Source of the DNA: an uncultured Oscillospiraceae bacterium
Lineage (GTDB): Bacteria; Bacillota; Clostridia; Oscillospirales; Oscillospiraceae
Direction: 5' to 3'
Length of the DNA: 40,493 nucleotides
NCBI GenBank assembly: GCA_947629915.1
Contig: CANRFN010000042.1
Location: 1 to 40,493, forward strand
Under the pieces are notes generated by a model that was given only the letters and a program-made list of their open reading frames with translations, ran no database searches and was not told the origin of the DNA. The position numbers were made by a program, and so were the translations under genes. This document shows, in pieces, positions 15,953 to 24,665 of this stretch (position 1 is the stretch's first letter; each line of letters starts with the position of its first letter).

Positions 15953-17011
15953 ATGGCCGACAACCAGAGTCCGTCTTACAAAAGCATAAGTAAGGAAATC
16001 GAAGAGATTAAGCAGGATCTCGCAGAAATTGCAAAAAAATTATCTGATGCACAGAGTGCTCTTGTTAATTCCGAGAATGAACGCTCTGAACTCAAGAAGA
16101 ATAACTTGAATTTGCAGAAGCAGCTCAAGGAAGAGAAAGAAAAGAACGCTCGTTTAGAGCACAATGAAATTCAACGCAATGTAAAAGATTCTGTTTTCAC
16201 CCATCTCTTTTCGATTAAAGAATATGCCCTTCAGTTGTACAAAGCTCTATTTCAAAACGATTCCGCTGTTTCCGAAGATGATATAAAGCTTTTTACCCTG
16301 AGTTCTGTACTGACAAATCAGCCATATAATGACCTAGGTCTCCTCATTCGTGATATTCTGATAGTACTAGTAGAGGCTCAATCAACATGGAGTGAGAATA
16401 TCATTGTTCGTTTAGTAGGCTATTACTATAATTCTGTAATTAAGTATATCAATGAGCACAATCAGAAAATACATGGGACGAAAACAGTAATCATTCCCAA
16501 AATGAAGGCATTCGTGGTATACGCTGGAGAAAAAAAGATCGATAAAACAACCTTGTCCCTTCGTGATTTGTTCTACGGTGGTGATGAGGAGCAACCCGAT
16601 TTCTTTGCCACCGTCATTCAAGCGAACAATGGCTCTGGAATTCTTCGTGAGTACATCGGATTCTGCGAGGAATTGAATACGCAGACTGAACTGTATCCCG
16701 ATGACCGCGAGAAGGCTATCTTGGCAACCATTGAAATCTGCATTCAGAAAGGATACTTAGTAAAGTATTTGGAAGACCACAGGAAAGAGGTGTATGATAT
16801 CATGGTAAGTTATTTCAAAACATTTGATGCATCGCGAATTGACAGGACTGATTACGCACAGAGGGTACTTGTGGCTGGTTTATTGATGGCTCACCATACC
16901 GACGAGGAAATTATTACTATTCTCACCAAAAGCTTCAGTTACCTTACAGAAGATGACGCAAAGGTCATTCTTGAAGACGTCAAGGAAAACCCAAACGAGG
17001 AAGACTGGTAG
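15953..17011 (+). CDS. Rpn-type PD-(D/E)XK nuclease with N-terminal coiled coil
   Basis: A 352-residue protein. Residues 10-75 are a charged heptad-rich coiled coil. Residues 78-260 match the style of Clostridia Rpn/putative-transposase nucleases: DSVFTHLFSIKEYALQLYKALF, then D127 and the nuclease motif EAQSTW (E141, Q143), then LVGYYYNSVIKYI and IPKMKAFVVYAGEKK. Residues 284-352 are a separate helical C-terminal domain. Rpn proteins are DNA endonucleases linked to recombination and phage defence. The start ATG 15953 follows GGAGGTGA; the frame is open upstream but without a signal. Codon use is much AT-richer than the neighbours, suggesting transfer. The C-terminal domain is repeated downstream as separate cassettes. 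Confidence 0.75.
   Translation: MADNQSPSYKSISKEIEEIKQDLAEIAKKLSDAQSALVNSENERSELKKNNLNLQKQLKEEKEKNARLEHNEIQRNVKDSVFTHLFSIKEYALQLYKALFQNDSAVSEDDIKLFTLSSVLTNQPYNDLGLLIRDILIVLVEAQSTWSENIIVRLVGYYYNSVIKYINEHNQKIHGTKTVIIPKMKAFVVYAGEKKIDKTTLSLRDLFYGGDEEQPDFFATVIQANNGSGILREYIGFCEELNTQTELYPDDREKAILATIEICIQKGYLVKYLEDHRKEVYDIMVSYFKTFDASRIDRTDYAQRVLVAGLLMAHHTDEEIITILTKSFSYLTEDDAKVILEDVKENPNEEDW
16802..17011 (+). CDS. probable intragenic C-terminal product of the nuclease (69 aa)
   Basis: Inside the nuclease gene, GAAAGAGGTG at 16783-16792 is followed after 9 nt by an in-frame ATG (residue 284). It would yield exactly the 69-residue C-terminal domain, MVSYFKTFDA to NEEDW. The same ribosome-binding site, spacing and 210-bp length recur in the stand-alone cassettes downstream. 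In E. coli, Rpn nucleases are inhibited by such intragenic C-terminal proteins. Expression here is inferred. Confidence 0.6.
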   Translation: MVSYFKTFDASRIDRTDYAQRVLVAGLLMAHHTDEEIITILTKSFSYLTEDDAKVILEDVKENPNEEDW

Positions 17012-17070
17012 TCTTTTCTTTTAGGACAGCACAAGTCAGCATGTTATCCGTCCTCTCCCCTGACCTCTGC

Positions 17071-17102
17071 ATTCCTTGATTCCTTGATTCCTTGATTCCT
17101 TG
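17071..17102. repeat. 8-bp microsatellite, four copies
   Basis: ATTCCTTG repeated four times in the spacer after the nuclease gene, a possible slippage site with no gene across it. Confidence 0.85.
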
Positions 17103-17195
17103 CAGAAATCAGGGACTTCCAGAAGCAATTGCTGTCACCACAAGACCCCAAAGTTCACTGCAGGTGTAGTGAACACCTGTGTTTCTCGCCATACC

Positions 17196-17232
17196 CGCAT
17201 CACCCTCTGATCTCCTACAGCAGACTTCAGCC
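17196..17232 (+). repeat. direct repeat, copy 2
   Basis: The same 37 bases as 15679-15715 with one difference, here outside any gene. It supplies the left arm of the terminator at 17217-17257. Confidence 0.75.
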
Positions 17233-17257
17233 AACGCTGAAGTCTGCTGTTTATTTT
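17217..17257 (+). terminator. intrinsic terminator
   Basis: Perfect 15-bp stem ACAGCAGACTTCAGC / GCTGAAGTCTGCTGT with loop CAAC and then TTATTTT. It likely ends the nuclease transcript. The arm matches the hairpin after the zinc-ribbon gene. Confidence 0.85.
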
Positions 17258-17547
17258 GCTCTGGGGGATATGCGACGCCTCCCTTCCCTGACCATGACGT
17301 TGGGGATGGCCTGCATCCTCCCCATGCCCAGAATTGAAAAATATTTTTTCGCCCGCATTGGCAAGGAATCGCGGAATATTGTATTACAATTGCACGCGCA
17401 ACAGGCGTATTACAGGCAAAAAGTGTTCCCATTGCTGGCAGGTGTATGACGTTTTTCCGCATCACGACATGCGTTGCTATTTGTTTGATGACGTGCTAAA
17501 ATCCTGAGTGGAACAGCGCTTGGGAAGTATCTCGCATGTCTGATTAA

Positions 17548-17714
17548 GAGTATATTGATGAAGCAGCGAAGATGATACAGAAAATAACATCTAATATCAA
17601 GCATACCGAATCCCAATCACCGCGAGAAGCTATTTTAGAGACTATCGGGGGTGCATTCAGAAATGATATTTAGCGCAACATTTGAAATAAGAGAGGGCAG
17701 AGGTGTACAGACTC
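17548..17714 (+). pseudogene. decayed nuclease fragment upstream of cassette 1
   Basis: Translation gives EYIDEAAKMIQKITSNIK then PREAILETIGGAF, matching the nuclease stretch EYIGFCEELNTQ..DREKAILATIEICIQK. It is then broken by stops at 17671 and beyond. This is a remnant of the region just before the C-terminal domain, showing that cassette 1 descends from a larger nuclease copy whose front has decayed while the C-terminal frame stayed open. Confidence 0.6.
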
Positions 17715-17924
17715 ATGTTAAGTTATTTCAAAACACTTGACGCATTGCGAATGGACAGGATCGACTACGCACAAAGGGTACTTGTGGATGCTTTATTGAA
17801 GGCTGGCCATACTGATGAGGAAATCATCAATGTTCTCACTGGATATTACAAAGATCTTTCAGAAGACGAAGCAGAGGCCATTCTTGAAGATGTTAAGGAA
17901 CACCCGAACGAGGAAGACTGGTAG
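17715..17924 (+). CDS. stand-alone nuclease C-terminal domain, cassette 1
   Basis: A 69-residue protein (MLSYFKTLDALRMDRIDYAQRV to NEEDW) homologous along its whole length to residues 284-352 of the upstream nuclease. The predicted fold is helical, with two helix pairs around TDEEIINVLT and SEDEAEAILEDV. AGAGGTG ends 9 nt before the ATG, as in the parent gene. No nuclease motif is present, so it cannot cut DNA. A regulatory or antitoxin role by heteromerising with the nuclease is an inference from E. coli Rpn small proteins. The stop is followed by a short stretch also present after the parent gene. Confidence 0.6.
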   Translation: MLSYFKTLDALRMDRIDYAQRVLVDALLKAGHTDEEIINVLTGYYKDLSEDEAEAILEDVKEHPNEEDW

Positions 17925-18026
17925 CCGTTTCTCTTAGGACAACACAAGTCTGGTGGATACATCTGCATTCAGAAAGACTTCTTGGCTAAATATTTGGACG
18001 ACTACAGAAATGAGGTGTACGACATC

Positions 18027-18236
18027 ATGTTAGATTATTTTTGGGATTTAGACTTAATTCGATATGATAGAGTTCTTCGCGAACAAAGGTCTTGCATGGT
18101 TGTTCTTTTGATGGCTGGTCAAACAGATGAGAAAATTATCAGTATTCTCACCAAAATGTACCCTGACCTTTCAGAATTCACCGCAAAGGCCATTCTTAAA
18201 TTCGTCAAGGAAAACCCAAACGAGGAAGATTGGTAG
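18027..18236 (+). CDS. stand-alone nuclease C-terminal domain, cassette 2
   Basis: A 69-residue protein (MLDYFWDLDLIRYDRVLREQ to NEEDW), diverged from cassette 1 in its first half but ending in the same KENPNEEDW. ATGAGGTG ends 9 nt before the ATG. The frame stays open upstream to 17982 and the homology extends through CIQKDFLAKYLDDYRNEVYDI, so a longer product cannot be excluded. It starts 312 bp after cassette 1. Open frame and conserved length despite divergence suggest it has been under selection. Confidence 0.6.
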   Translation: MLDYFWDLDLIRYDRVLREQRSCMVVLLMAGQTDEKIISILTKMYPDLSEFTAKAILKFVKENPNEEDW

Positions 18237-18333
18237 CCGGTCAATCTTCCTCGAAAACCTCCATTCAAACCAAGAGATATCTCAACCGGGATAGTGGGAT
18301 ATTCTTGGGTCTCAAGAAAGAGGTGTAGAGACC

Positions 18334-18543
18334 ATCGTAAGCTATTTTAAAACTTTTGAAACAACGCAAATTGGCACCAATGGATTATACAAATATTCTA
18401 TAGTCAAAGAATGACTTTTATTCAAGATTTCTGACAAGCAAGTCAAAGATCTCCTTTTCAAAGAGTATGATTCTCTCTCGGAAGAAGAAGCTGAAGCCCT
18501 TATTAAATTCATACGGGAGCATCCGGACAGGGGCGATTGGTAG
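18334..18543 (+). pseudogene. nuclease C-terminal domain, cassette 3 (decayed)
   Basis: Exactly 210 bp and collinear with the other cassettes, but the start codon is ATC instead of ATG and there is one internal TGA. Translated ends are clear: VSYFKTFETTQI and SEEEAEALIKFIREHPDRGDW. The AAAGAGGTG ribosome-binding site is retained. It starts 307 bp after cassette 2. Confidence 0.7.
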
Positions 18544-18640
18544 GGATGTTATTGGCCTATCCTCCCTCTGCAAGCTCCCCAAACCACACCAAGGTGTTTC
18601 AGCTGGAGTAGTCTGTCTCAGATTTGAGGTGTACGATATC

Positions 18641-18849
18641 ATGGTAAGCTATTTCAAAACATTTAATGCAAAAGAAAGGGATAGCGCTTTCTATTTGCCA
18701 ATGGTTGCTGTCACTATACTTTTGATGGCTGATCAAACCGATGAGGAAATTATCGATATCCTCAACAAGAATTCAGTTACCTTTCAGAAGACAGAACAAA
18801 GGCCATCCTTGAAGATGTCAAGAAAACCCCAAACGAAGAAGACTGGTAA
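18641..18849 (+). pseudogene. nuclease C-terminal domain, cassette 4 (frameshifted)
   Basis: Ribosome-binding site TTGAGGTG and ATG are intact and the first 45 codons read well (MVSYFKTFNAKERDSAF to IIDILNK). One missing base then shifts the frame; the last part, in another frame, reads ILEDVKKTPNEEDW. Length 209 bp against 210 in the others. It starts 307 bp after cassette 3. Confidence 0.7.
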
Positions 18850-18867
18850 TTGTATTTTCATAGCTCG

Positions 18868-18909
18868 GCAAAGGAGGCCCTGTGCAGATACGCACAAGGC
18901 CTCCTTTGC
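18868..18909. terminator. bidirectional hairpin between convergent genes
   Basis: Twelve-base-pair stem GCAAAGGAGGCC / GGCCTCCTTTGC with an inner TGTGC/GCACA helix. It separates the + cassettes from the - ATPase pseudogene. No T tract on either side, so termination is only probable. Confidence 0.5.
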
Positions 18910-18945
18910 GGCGCTCTCTGGGTCTGTCTACATCTCTTCCAAGTT

Positions 18946-20209
18946 TTAGGTTATTCGGGCAGCAATTACCTCAGGATCTTCAAAACCAATCTGTGCTTCC
19001 AGAGCCTCTATAATACTTCTGGCCCTCTCCAACTGCCCCTGATCTATCGCATCGTAGAAAGCTTTAAAGTCCCTCTTTACAGCTGGAAACCGCTCATTGG
19101 CACCCATGATGCGGCAAAGCGCAGTATTTGCAGCACACCCATATACTTCTTCACTCGGAGTGTAGGCTCCCGAGGAGTCCGAGAGCACCAGAAGATTTCC
19201 TTCCGCACCGCGCCGATGACAGGTGCCGACTGCGTGCTCACAATGAACTGCACACATGGGAAGATGGCCTGTAGGTCGGAGAGAATCCGCTGCTGCACGT
19301 TCGGGTGCAGATGGAGCTCGATCACATCAATCAGAACAATGCCCGGTGTCTGCTCCAGGACACGTTCCTGCAGCTGCGGATTCAGAACCGCCATGCGATA
19401 GGCGATATCTGCTACCATGCTCAACGTGTTCCCGTACCCGCCGCTCAGGTCGTTCATTGAACAACGGCTTGCGCTGCCCTCGCTGTCCCTAGCTACAATC
19501 TCAATTCCATGCGTCTCCAGGTTGAACTGCAATGAGACGGTGCTGGCGCCTGTCATGGCGGCATAGAAGCGGGCGATAGCCTCCTTAACAGCTGCGAATT
19601 CAGGGCATGTTCGGTTGTTCTGGATCTCCTGTACCGTCATCTTCTCGAACCAGCTCAGTATAGGCCTTGCGTTGGGTTCGTCATCCATGCAACCACTGTA
19701 CCCATCCAGACGAGATGGACCAAACTGACTCTTGGACCCTCTCTCCCTCTTCTGCACCCACCGGCGGCCGGATCCATAGTACGAGAGGATGGGCAATACT
19801 ACGGATGGATCCCCATCCCGGATACCCTGCAGACAGGCCGATGCGATGGCAAGGATCTGCTTCGCATGTGCGCTTGTAGTGCGTCCATTCGGTCGGTTTA
19901 GCTCTCTTCGCCAGCGAATGCTCTGTCCGAAGACCTCTCCATCTGCTGCAATGGATACCGGAAACTGCGGTTCGAGATCAGCCACAGTACCCACATCACA
20001 GCACTTGTTCCGGACGATGTCCTTTGAGATGCTCCTGGTGCCCACACTCAGTCCTTGCAGAAATGCGCCAGCGGCTATAGCTAATGCATCCAATAGCGAG
20101 GATTTACCAGCGCCGTTGTCTCCCACAAGCACGCTGAGCCTGCCTTGAAACGCCGCCGTATAAGAGGCAAAGCTTTTAAATTGTTAATTTCAATCCTTTT
20201 AATCTTCAT
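18946..20209 (-). pseudogene. AAA/ABC-type ATPase (COG3950-like), frameshifted
   Basis: The start MKIKRIEINN and the following FKSFASYTAAFQGRLSVLVGDNGAGKSSLLDALAIA lie in different frames (shift near 20180). The middle is open to about 19170, then a second shift moves the C-terminus (ENLLVLSDSSGAYTPSEEVYG to PEVIAARIT). Walker A GDNGAGKSS is intact and the signature is LSGGYGNTLSMVADIAYRMAV, but Walker B reads LIDVIELHLHP, with Val for the catalytic Glu, and the H-loop reads STQSA instead of STHS. Intact relatives occur alone or in defence systems such as Septu. Two shifts plus lost catalytic residues mean it is dead. Confidence 0.8.
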
Positions 20210-21920
20210 CAAATTTATCGCCTTCGTCGTCATCTTTATAGTGCTGCATATCGTATAATCGACATCGTAAGAACCAATATAGCAGATTGGATTTTAGATT
20301 ACAAGTGCCTTCTGTAATACTGAAGCCCGACACAGCTTTCCCCTCTGCCACGATCAGCACACAACTTCTCGCGATCCACCCCGGCCTCAGCAGCCAATGC
20401 AGAGGCCGGGAATTTCGTTTTGGCAGCAGCTGAGATTGCGCTCTCAGCCCGCATCCTAACACCGAAGTGCATTTCTCATTGATTTCATTACATCAATTTC
20501 ATTCTCTAATTTCAAGTTCCCATTGATCGCGGAATCCACCGGACTCAGACCTCTTGAAAATAACCCATCCCTCCTACCCCGATACAGTAGCTGCATCCCT
20601 CGCTCTAAGCGCACCACGGCACTTACACGATCCGACTCCCACCAGACCTCCCAGGAGCATGCACAGGCTAACACGGCCGGAGCAGCGTCTTTCAACATCG
20701 GAACACCCTCCAGACCGGCTCACTCTCCATCATGGTCCCCACTGCCCTGCCGTGTGTTCGCTTTGCGGACAGCCTCCGCTGGCACCTGAAGACCGCCCTC
20801 TCCTGCACAGAGTTTCAGCCCTCCACTCAGGCAAGTCACTCACCATTCAATCAGCGGCGCACCCCGCTCAATATCCTCAGATGCTCCTCAGGCACCGGCA
20901 ACACTTTGGCAGCAAGTCCATATGGCTCCTCCCCCTGGTTGGCGAGCCCACACCATATATCCCACATAGGAGATGTCTGTCCCTATGTAGGGGAAGAGAG
21001 ATCAAGGGAAAAGCATAGCAGAGGAGACCCTCTTGGGAGACACCGCTCCAATCCCCTCAGCTGTCAATTATGGTCAACTTTTGCTTTCCAATCTGTATAA
21101 TTCTGTATAATTATACTATCCGTATCGTGTCTAATTACATAATACTCAGTGCAGAGTAGCAGAGTACCAGGTACCTGCCTTTCATCGCCCCACTCTTGCC
21201 ATCCCCCAGGCAGCACTTCTGGGACCTCCGGACCTTTCTCTGCTGTCTCCACCACCTCCCCTGATTCCAGCAAGCACCGCCAACTATGCGGCGCATATGA
21301 GTCTCCACAAATGCAGCTCTCCGCTCAGTATGGCGCTGTCCAGCTGTTCATATCCTGCCAGCTGCTGGACCTGGTCCCTGGTTCTCAGACTCATGGCTTC
21401 AGCATGCCCCAGGACTGTGGGTCCCATCAACTGCTACCGACAGATTATTGTCAACTTTAACTCTCCCATCTGTATTTTCCATGCCGTTTAATACAATTTG
21501 GACAGTGCATTATACATATTTTCTAGTCGTATCTAACATGGGTACCCATCCAATCGGACAAACATGCCACGAATCGCCCCTTTCACCCTGGAAAACAGCC
21601 TATCCAGGTTTTCTTCCAGTCCTGCACCCTCAAACTGGCCCAAAACCCTCGAAAATACCCTCATATCAGCTCCAAATGCAGTAAATGATATGACCTTTAC
21701 AGTCTTTCCCATGTAATAGATTTCTCCATTATCGATCTGCTCTGGCTCACCACCAGGCATGGCACCAACACCACCTTCCCGCCCACTACAGGCCAGCTTT
21801 TCTCTGTGGTTCGGCTCCGGATAACTGCCTTCGCCTTCGGTACCCCGCTGTACTCCACCCACCTCTCCCCTGCCCTGCTCATCCGTAGAAGCACACTTTT
21901 TCTGGCCCAATAGACGGCCA
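20210..21920. other. gene-poor stretch, probably decayed
   Basis: About 1.7 kb without a recognisable gene. There is a + strand hairpin CCCGGCCTC / GAGGCCGGG (20391-20411) followed by AATTTCGTTTT. An 80-residue - strand frame (20456-20698) ends in KLENEIDVMKSMRNALRC and might be a remnant, but I cannot assign it. Two AT-rich patches (about 21067-21110 and 21444-21490) are similar to each other (ATTATNGTCAACTTT, then ATCTGTAT), pointing to an old duplication. Confidence 0.4.
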
Positions 21921-21955
21921 AGAGCCCGGAGAGACAACGCGTCTCTCCGGGCTCT
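21921..21955. terminator. hairpin downstream of the PPC gene
   Basis: Perfect 15-bp stem AGAGCCCGGAGAGAC / GTCTCTCCGGGCTCT with loop AACGC, just past the stop of the - strand gene. No clear T tract. Confidence 0.6.
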
Positions 21956-21964
21956 TCCTGTCTC

Positions 21965-22363
21965 TCAGCCGTCCTGCTGAAAGACGATCTCATCGTATCC
22001 GGTCTCTTCGTCTTCCTCTACTCCGTAGCGCCAGCCGTCCAGGATGCCCAACACCAGCTCGCAGGTGGTGTTGATGATGCACCCGTCCATCAGGTGGCCG
22101 CCCAGGGTGCTCAGGTCCTCCCGGGAACAGGAGATGTGCAGGTGGGTTCTGGTCTCGCTCACCGTCCCCATCAGGGAGACAATCTCCACATCCTCATGGA
22201 GTTCCTGTACCTGGACACCGGAGGTATCCCGCACCCGGACGTGGCTAAGGCACCCCACCGCAGAGAGCACCACTGCCGCCCGGATATGATGCTCTTCCGC
22301 CAGCCTCTGAATCTCCACCTTCAGGTCCTGTCCCCGGCGCAGTCTCTTGCAGATCGTCTTCAC
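21965..22363 (-). CDS. PPC-domain (DUF296) protein
   Basis: A 132-residue protein consisting of one PPC domain: DLKVEIQRLAEEHHIRAAVVLSAVGCLSHVRVR, then a central ETRTHLHISCSREDLSTLGGHLMDGCIINTTCELVLG with the conserved HLH and GGHL. The bacterial family forms trimers and is thought to bind DNA or a small ligand; the role is unknown. Start is GTG at 22363 with GAGAGGATG upstream. Promoter TTGACA-18-TAAACT lies upstream on the same strand. Divergent from the GH31 gene. Confidence 0.85.
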   Translation of the reverse strand: MKTICKRLRRGQDLKVEIQRLAEEHHIRAAVVLSAVGCLSHVRVRDTSGVQVQELHEDVEIVSLMGTVSETRTHLHISCSREDLSTLGGHLMDGCIINTTCELVLGILDGWRYGVEEDEETGYDEIVFQQDG

Positions 22364-22417
22364 ATGAACCCATCCTCTCTTATTGGACTGCCGTCCTTTT
22401 CGAATCCGTTCGGTTTC

Positions 22418-22447
22418 AGTTTAGCATTGTAGGAGATGGATTGTCAA
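22418..22447 (-). promoter_or_regulatory. promoter of the PPC gene
   Basis: Read on the - strand: TTGACA (22442-22447), 18-bp spacer, TAAACT (22418-22423). Confidence 0.6.
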
Positions 22448-22551
22448 GGGGGAGAAAACAAAAATCCACGGCTGAGAACAGTCCCTCCCTCTCACACACC
22501 GCTGCTCTTGTAGGACAGCCGAGGCGGGGAAGATTTCTCCTCCGGACCGTA

Positions 22552-22580
22552 TTGTCCCGGAGCGGGAGATGTGCTATTCT
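22552..22580 (+). promoter_or_regulatory. promoter of the GH31 gene
   Basis: TTGTCC (22552-22557), 17-bp spacer, TATTCT (22575-22580), about 45 bp before the start codon. Confidence 0.65.
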
Positions 22581-22626
22581 CTTGCACAGGAACACAGGAT
22601 TCCAATGAGACTGGAGGTACATTCAT

Positions 22627-24615
22627 ATGGCGATATTGGGACGCATCGGAGATGCCCTGGAGTGCAGGTACGATGGACAGCGCCTGCGGATCGATCCCTG
22701 GGGCCGAGACAGCCTGCGGGTACGGGAGGTCCCCATGGGGGAGATCCTGGACACGGACTTTGCCCTGCTTCCCCCGGTAGAGACATCTGCGGAGATCACC
22801 ATTGGAGAAGACGGCCGCATGGCGGAACTCACAAACGGCAAGATCCGGGTGGTGGTATCAGACAACGGACAGGGCTGCGAGCTGCACTTTCTGAACCAGG
22901 ACGGCAAGACGCTGCTCCGGGATCAACCGTACGGCTGGGCCCTCCGAAAGCGGTGCCGCCGCTTCCGGGGCATCCAAGGCGGAGACTATGCCCTCACCGT
23001 GGAGTTCGCCTCCAACCCGGAGGAAAAGCTGTACGGCATGGGACAGTATCAGCAGCGGCAGCTGAACCTGAAGAACTGCACCCTGGAATTGGCCCAGCGG
23101 AACTCCCAGGCCTCTGTCCCCTTCCTGGTCTCCAGCCTGGGATATGGCTTCCTGTGGCACAACCCGGCTGTGGGCGAAGTCACCTTCGGCCAGAACGTCA
23201 CCAAGTGGATCGCCGAGAGCACGAAGCAGATGGACTACTGGATCACCGCGGGAGACACCCCGGACGAGATTCTCCAGGCATACGGTAGGGCCACCGGTAC
23301 GGTCCCCATGATGCCGGAGTATGGCCTTGGCTTCTGGCAGTGCAAGCTGCGGTACTGGAATCAGGAGCAGCTGTTGGAGGTGGCGAGAGAGTACCACCGC
23401 CGGAACATCCCGGTGAATGTGATCGTGGTGGACTTCTTCCACTGGCCCAGGATGGGAGACATGCGCTTCGATGAGGAGTTCTTCCCAGACCCGGAGGCCA
23501 TGGTCCGGGAACTGAAGGAGATGGGCATGGAGCTCATGGTCTCCTTCTGGCCCCAGGTGGATCTGCTCAGCGAGAACTACTGGGAGATGAAGCAGAAGGG
23601 CTATCTTCTGAAGGCAGACCGAGGCGTGGAGATCCTGATGCGCTTTGTGGGAGAGGCCGGCTTCTACGATGCCACCAACCCCGAGGCCCGAGCCTACGTC
23701 TGGAACAAGTGCAGGCAGAACTACTACGACAAGGGCATCCGGATCTTCTGGCTGGACGAGGCGGAGCCGGAGTTCGCCGTCTGCGACTACGACACCTACC
23801 GCTGCCACATGGGTCCCATCAACCAGGTAGGCAATATCTATCCCCAACAGTATGCCCGCACCTTCTACGAGGGCATGCAGGCCGCCGGCCAGGAGAACCC
23901 GGTGAACCTCCTCCGCTGCGCCTGGGCAGGCAGCCAGCGGTACGGCGCTCTGGTGTGGTCCGGGGACATCCACAGCGACTGGGAGACCTTCCGCTGCCAG
24001 GTGAGCGCCGGCCTCAACATGGGCATGGCGGGCATCCCCTGGTGGACCACAGACATCGGCGGGTTCAGCGGCGGCGATCCCAAGTCCGAGGCATTCCAAC
24101 AGTTACTGGTGCGCTGGTTCCAGTGGGGCACCTTCTGCCCGGTGATGCGCCTGCACGGAGACCGGTATCCCAGCCAGGAGGTATACCGCAAGGACGGCAC
24201 CCGGGTGTTGAACAGCGGATCCGATAACGAGATCTGGAGCTACGGTGAGGCCAATGAGCCCATCCTGGAGAGTTACATTCGGCTCCGGGAGCGGATGCGC
24301 CCCTATACGAGACGGGTGATGGAAGAGGCACACCGCCTGGGCCGTCCTGTGATGCGCACCATGTTCTACGAGTTCCCGGAAGATGCAGCCTGCTGGGATC
24401 TCAACGAGCAGTATCTGTTCGGCGGAGACATCCTGGTGGCACCTGTCCTCTATGAGAACGCCGCCCAGCGCAGCGTATACCTCCCCAACGGCGCCCAATG
24501 GACCGATTTCTGGACGAAGGAGGTCTATGCAGGCGGCCAGTGGGTAACCGTCCAGGCGCCGATAGACCAGATCCCCCTGTTTCTCCGGGACGGCAGGCCA
24601 GAGGAGCTTCTATAG
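22627..24615 (+). CDS. glycoside hydrolase family 31 (alpha-xylosidase/alpha-glucosidase type)
   Basis: A 662-residue cytoplasmic enzyme without signal peptide. The N-terminal beta-sandwich (about 1-215) contains EEKLYGMGQYQQRQLNLK. The TIM barrel (about 220-580) contains GLGFWQCKLRYWNQEQLL and VIVVDFFHWP. The nucleophile Asp377 is in IFWLDEAEPE, the acid/base Asp447 is in WSGDIHSDWETF, and a C-terminal sandwich ends the protein. Residue style is nearer to YicI-type alpha-xylosidases than to starch alpha-glucosidases, but substrate is unproven. Ribosome-binding site TGGAGG. It has its own promoter and stands alone, though the GH3 locus nearby suggests plant-glycan use. Confidence 0.88.
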   Translation: MAILGRIGDALECRYDGQRLRIDPWGRDSLRVREVPMGEILDTDFALLPPVETSAEITIGEDGRMAELTNGKIRVVVSDNGQGCELHFLNQDGKTLLRDQPYGWALRKRCRRFRGIQGGDYALTVEFASNPEEKLYGMGQYQQRQLNLKNCTLELAQRNSQASVPFLVSSLGYGFLWHNPAVGEVTFGQNVTKWIAESTKQMDYWITAGDTPDEILQAYGRATGTVPMMPEYGLGFWQCKLRYWNQEQLLEVAREYHRRNIPVNVIVVDFFHWPRMGDMRFDEEFFPDPEAMVRELKEMGMELMVSFWPQVDLLSENYWEMKQKGYLLKADRGVEILMRFVGEAGFYDATNPEARAYVWNKCRQNYYDKGIRIFWLDEAEPEFAVCDYDTYRCHMGPINQVGNIYPQQYARTFYEGMQAAGQENPVNLLRCAWAGSQRYGALVWSGDIHSDWETFRCQVSAGLNMGMAGIPWWTTDIGGFSGGDPKSEAFQQLLVRWFQWGTFCPVMRLHGDRYPSQEVYRKDGTRVLNSGSDNEIWSYGEANEPILESYIRLRERMRPYTRRVMEEAHRLGRPVMRTMFYEFPEDAACWDLNEQYLFGGDILVAPVLYENAAQRSVYLPNGAQWTDFWTKEVYAGGQWVTVQAPIDQIPLFLRDGRPEELL

Positions 24616-24629
24616 ACCCTGTATCTCTC

Positions 24630-24665
24630 GCAAGAGCCAGTCGAAGACCTGACTCTTGCTTCTTG
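24630..24665 (+). terminator. terminator after the GH31 gene
   Basis: Stem GCAAGAG..CAG / CTG..CTCTTGC around TCGAAGAC, then TTCTT. The sequence partly resembles the repeated hairpin at 24831-24868. Confidence 0.55.

Noticed and set aside
21533..21937. 134-residue open frame on the - strand
   Set aside because: No ribosome-binding site, mixed low-complexity composition, no recognisable domain.
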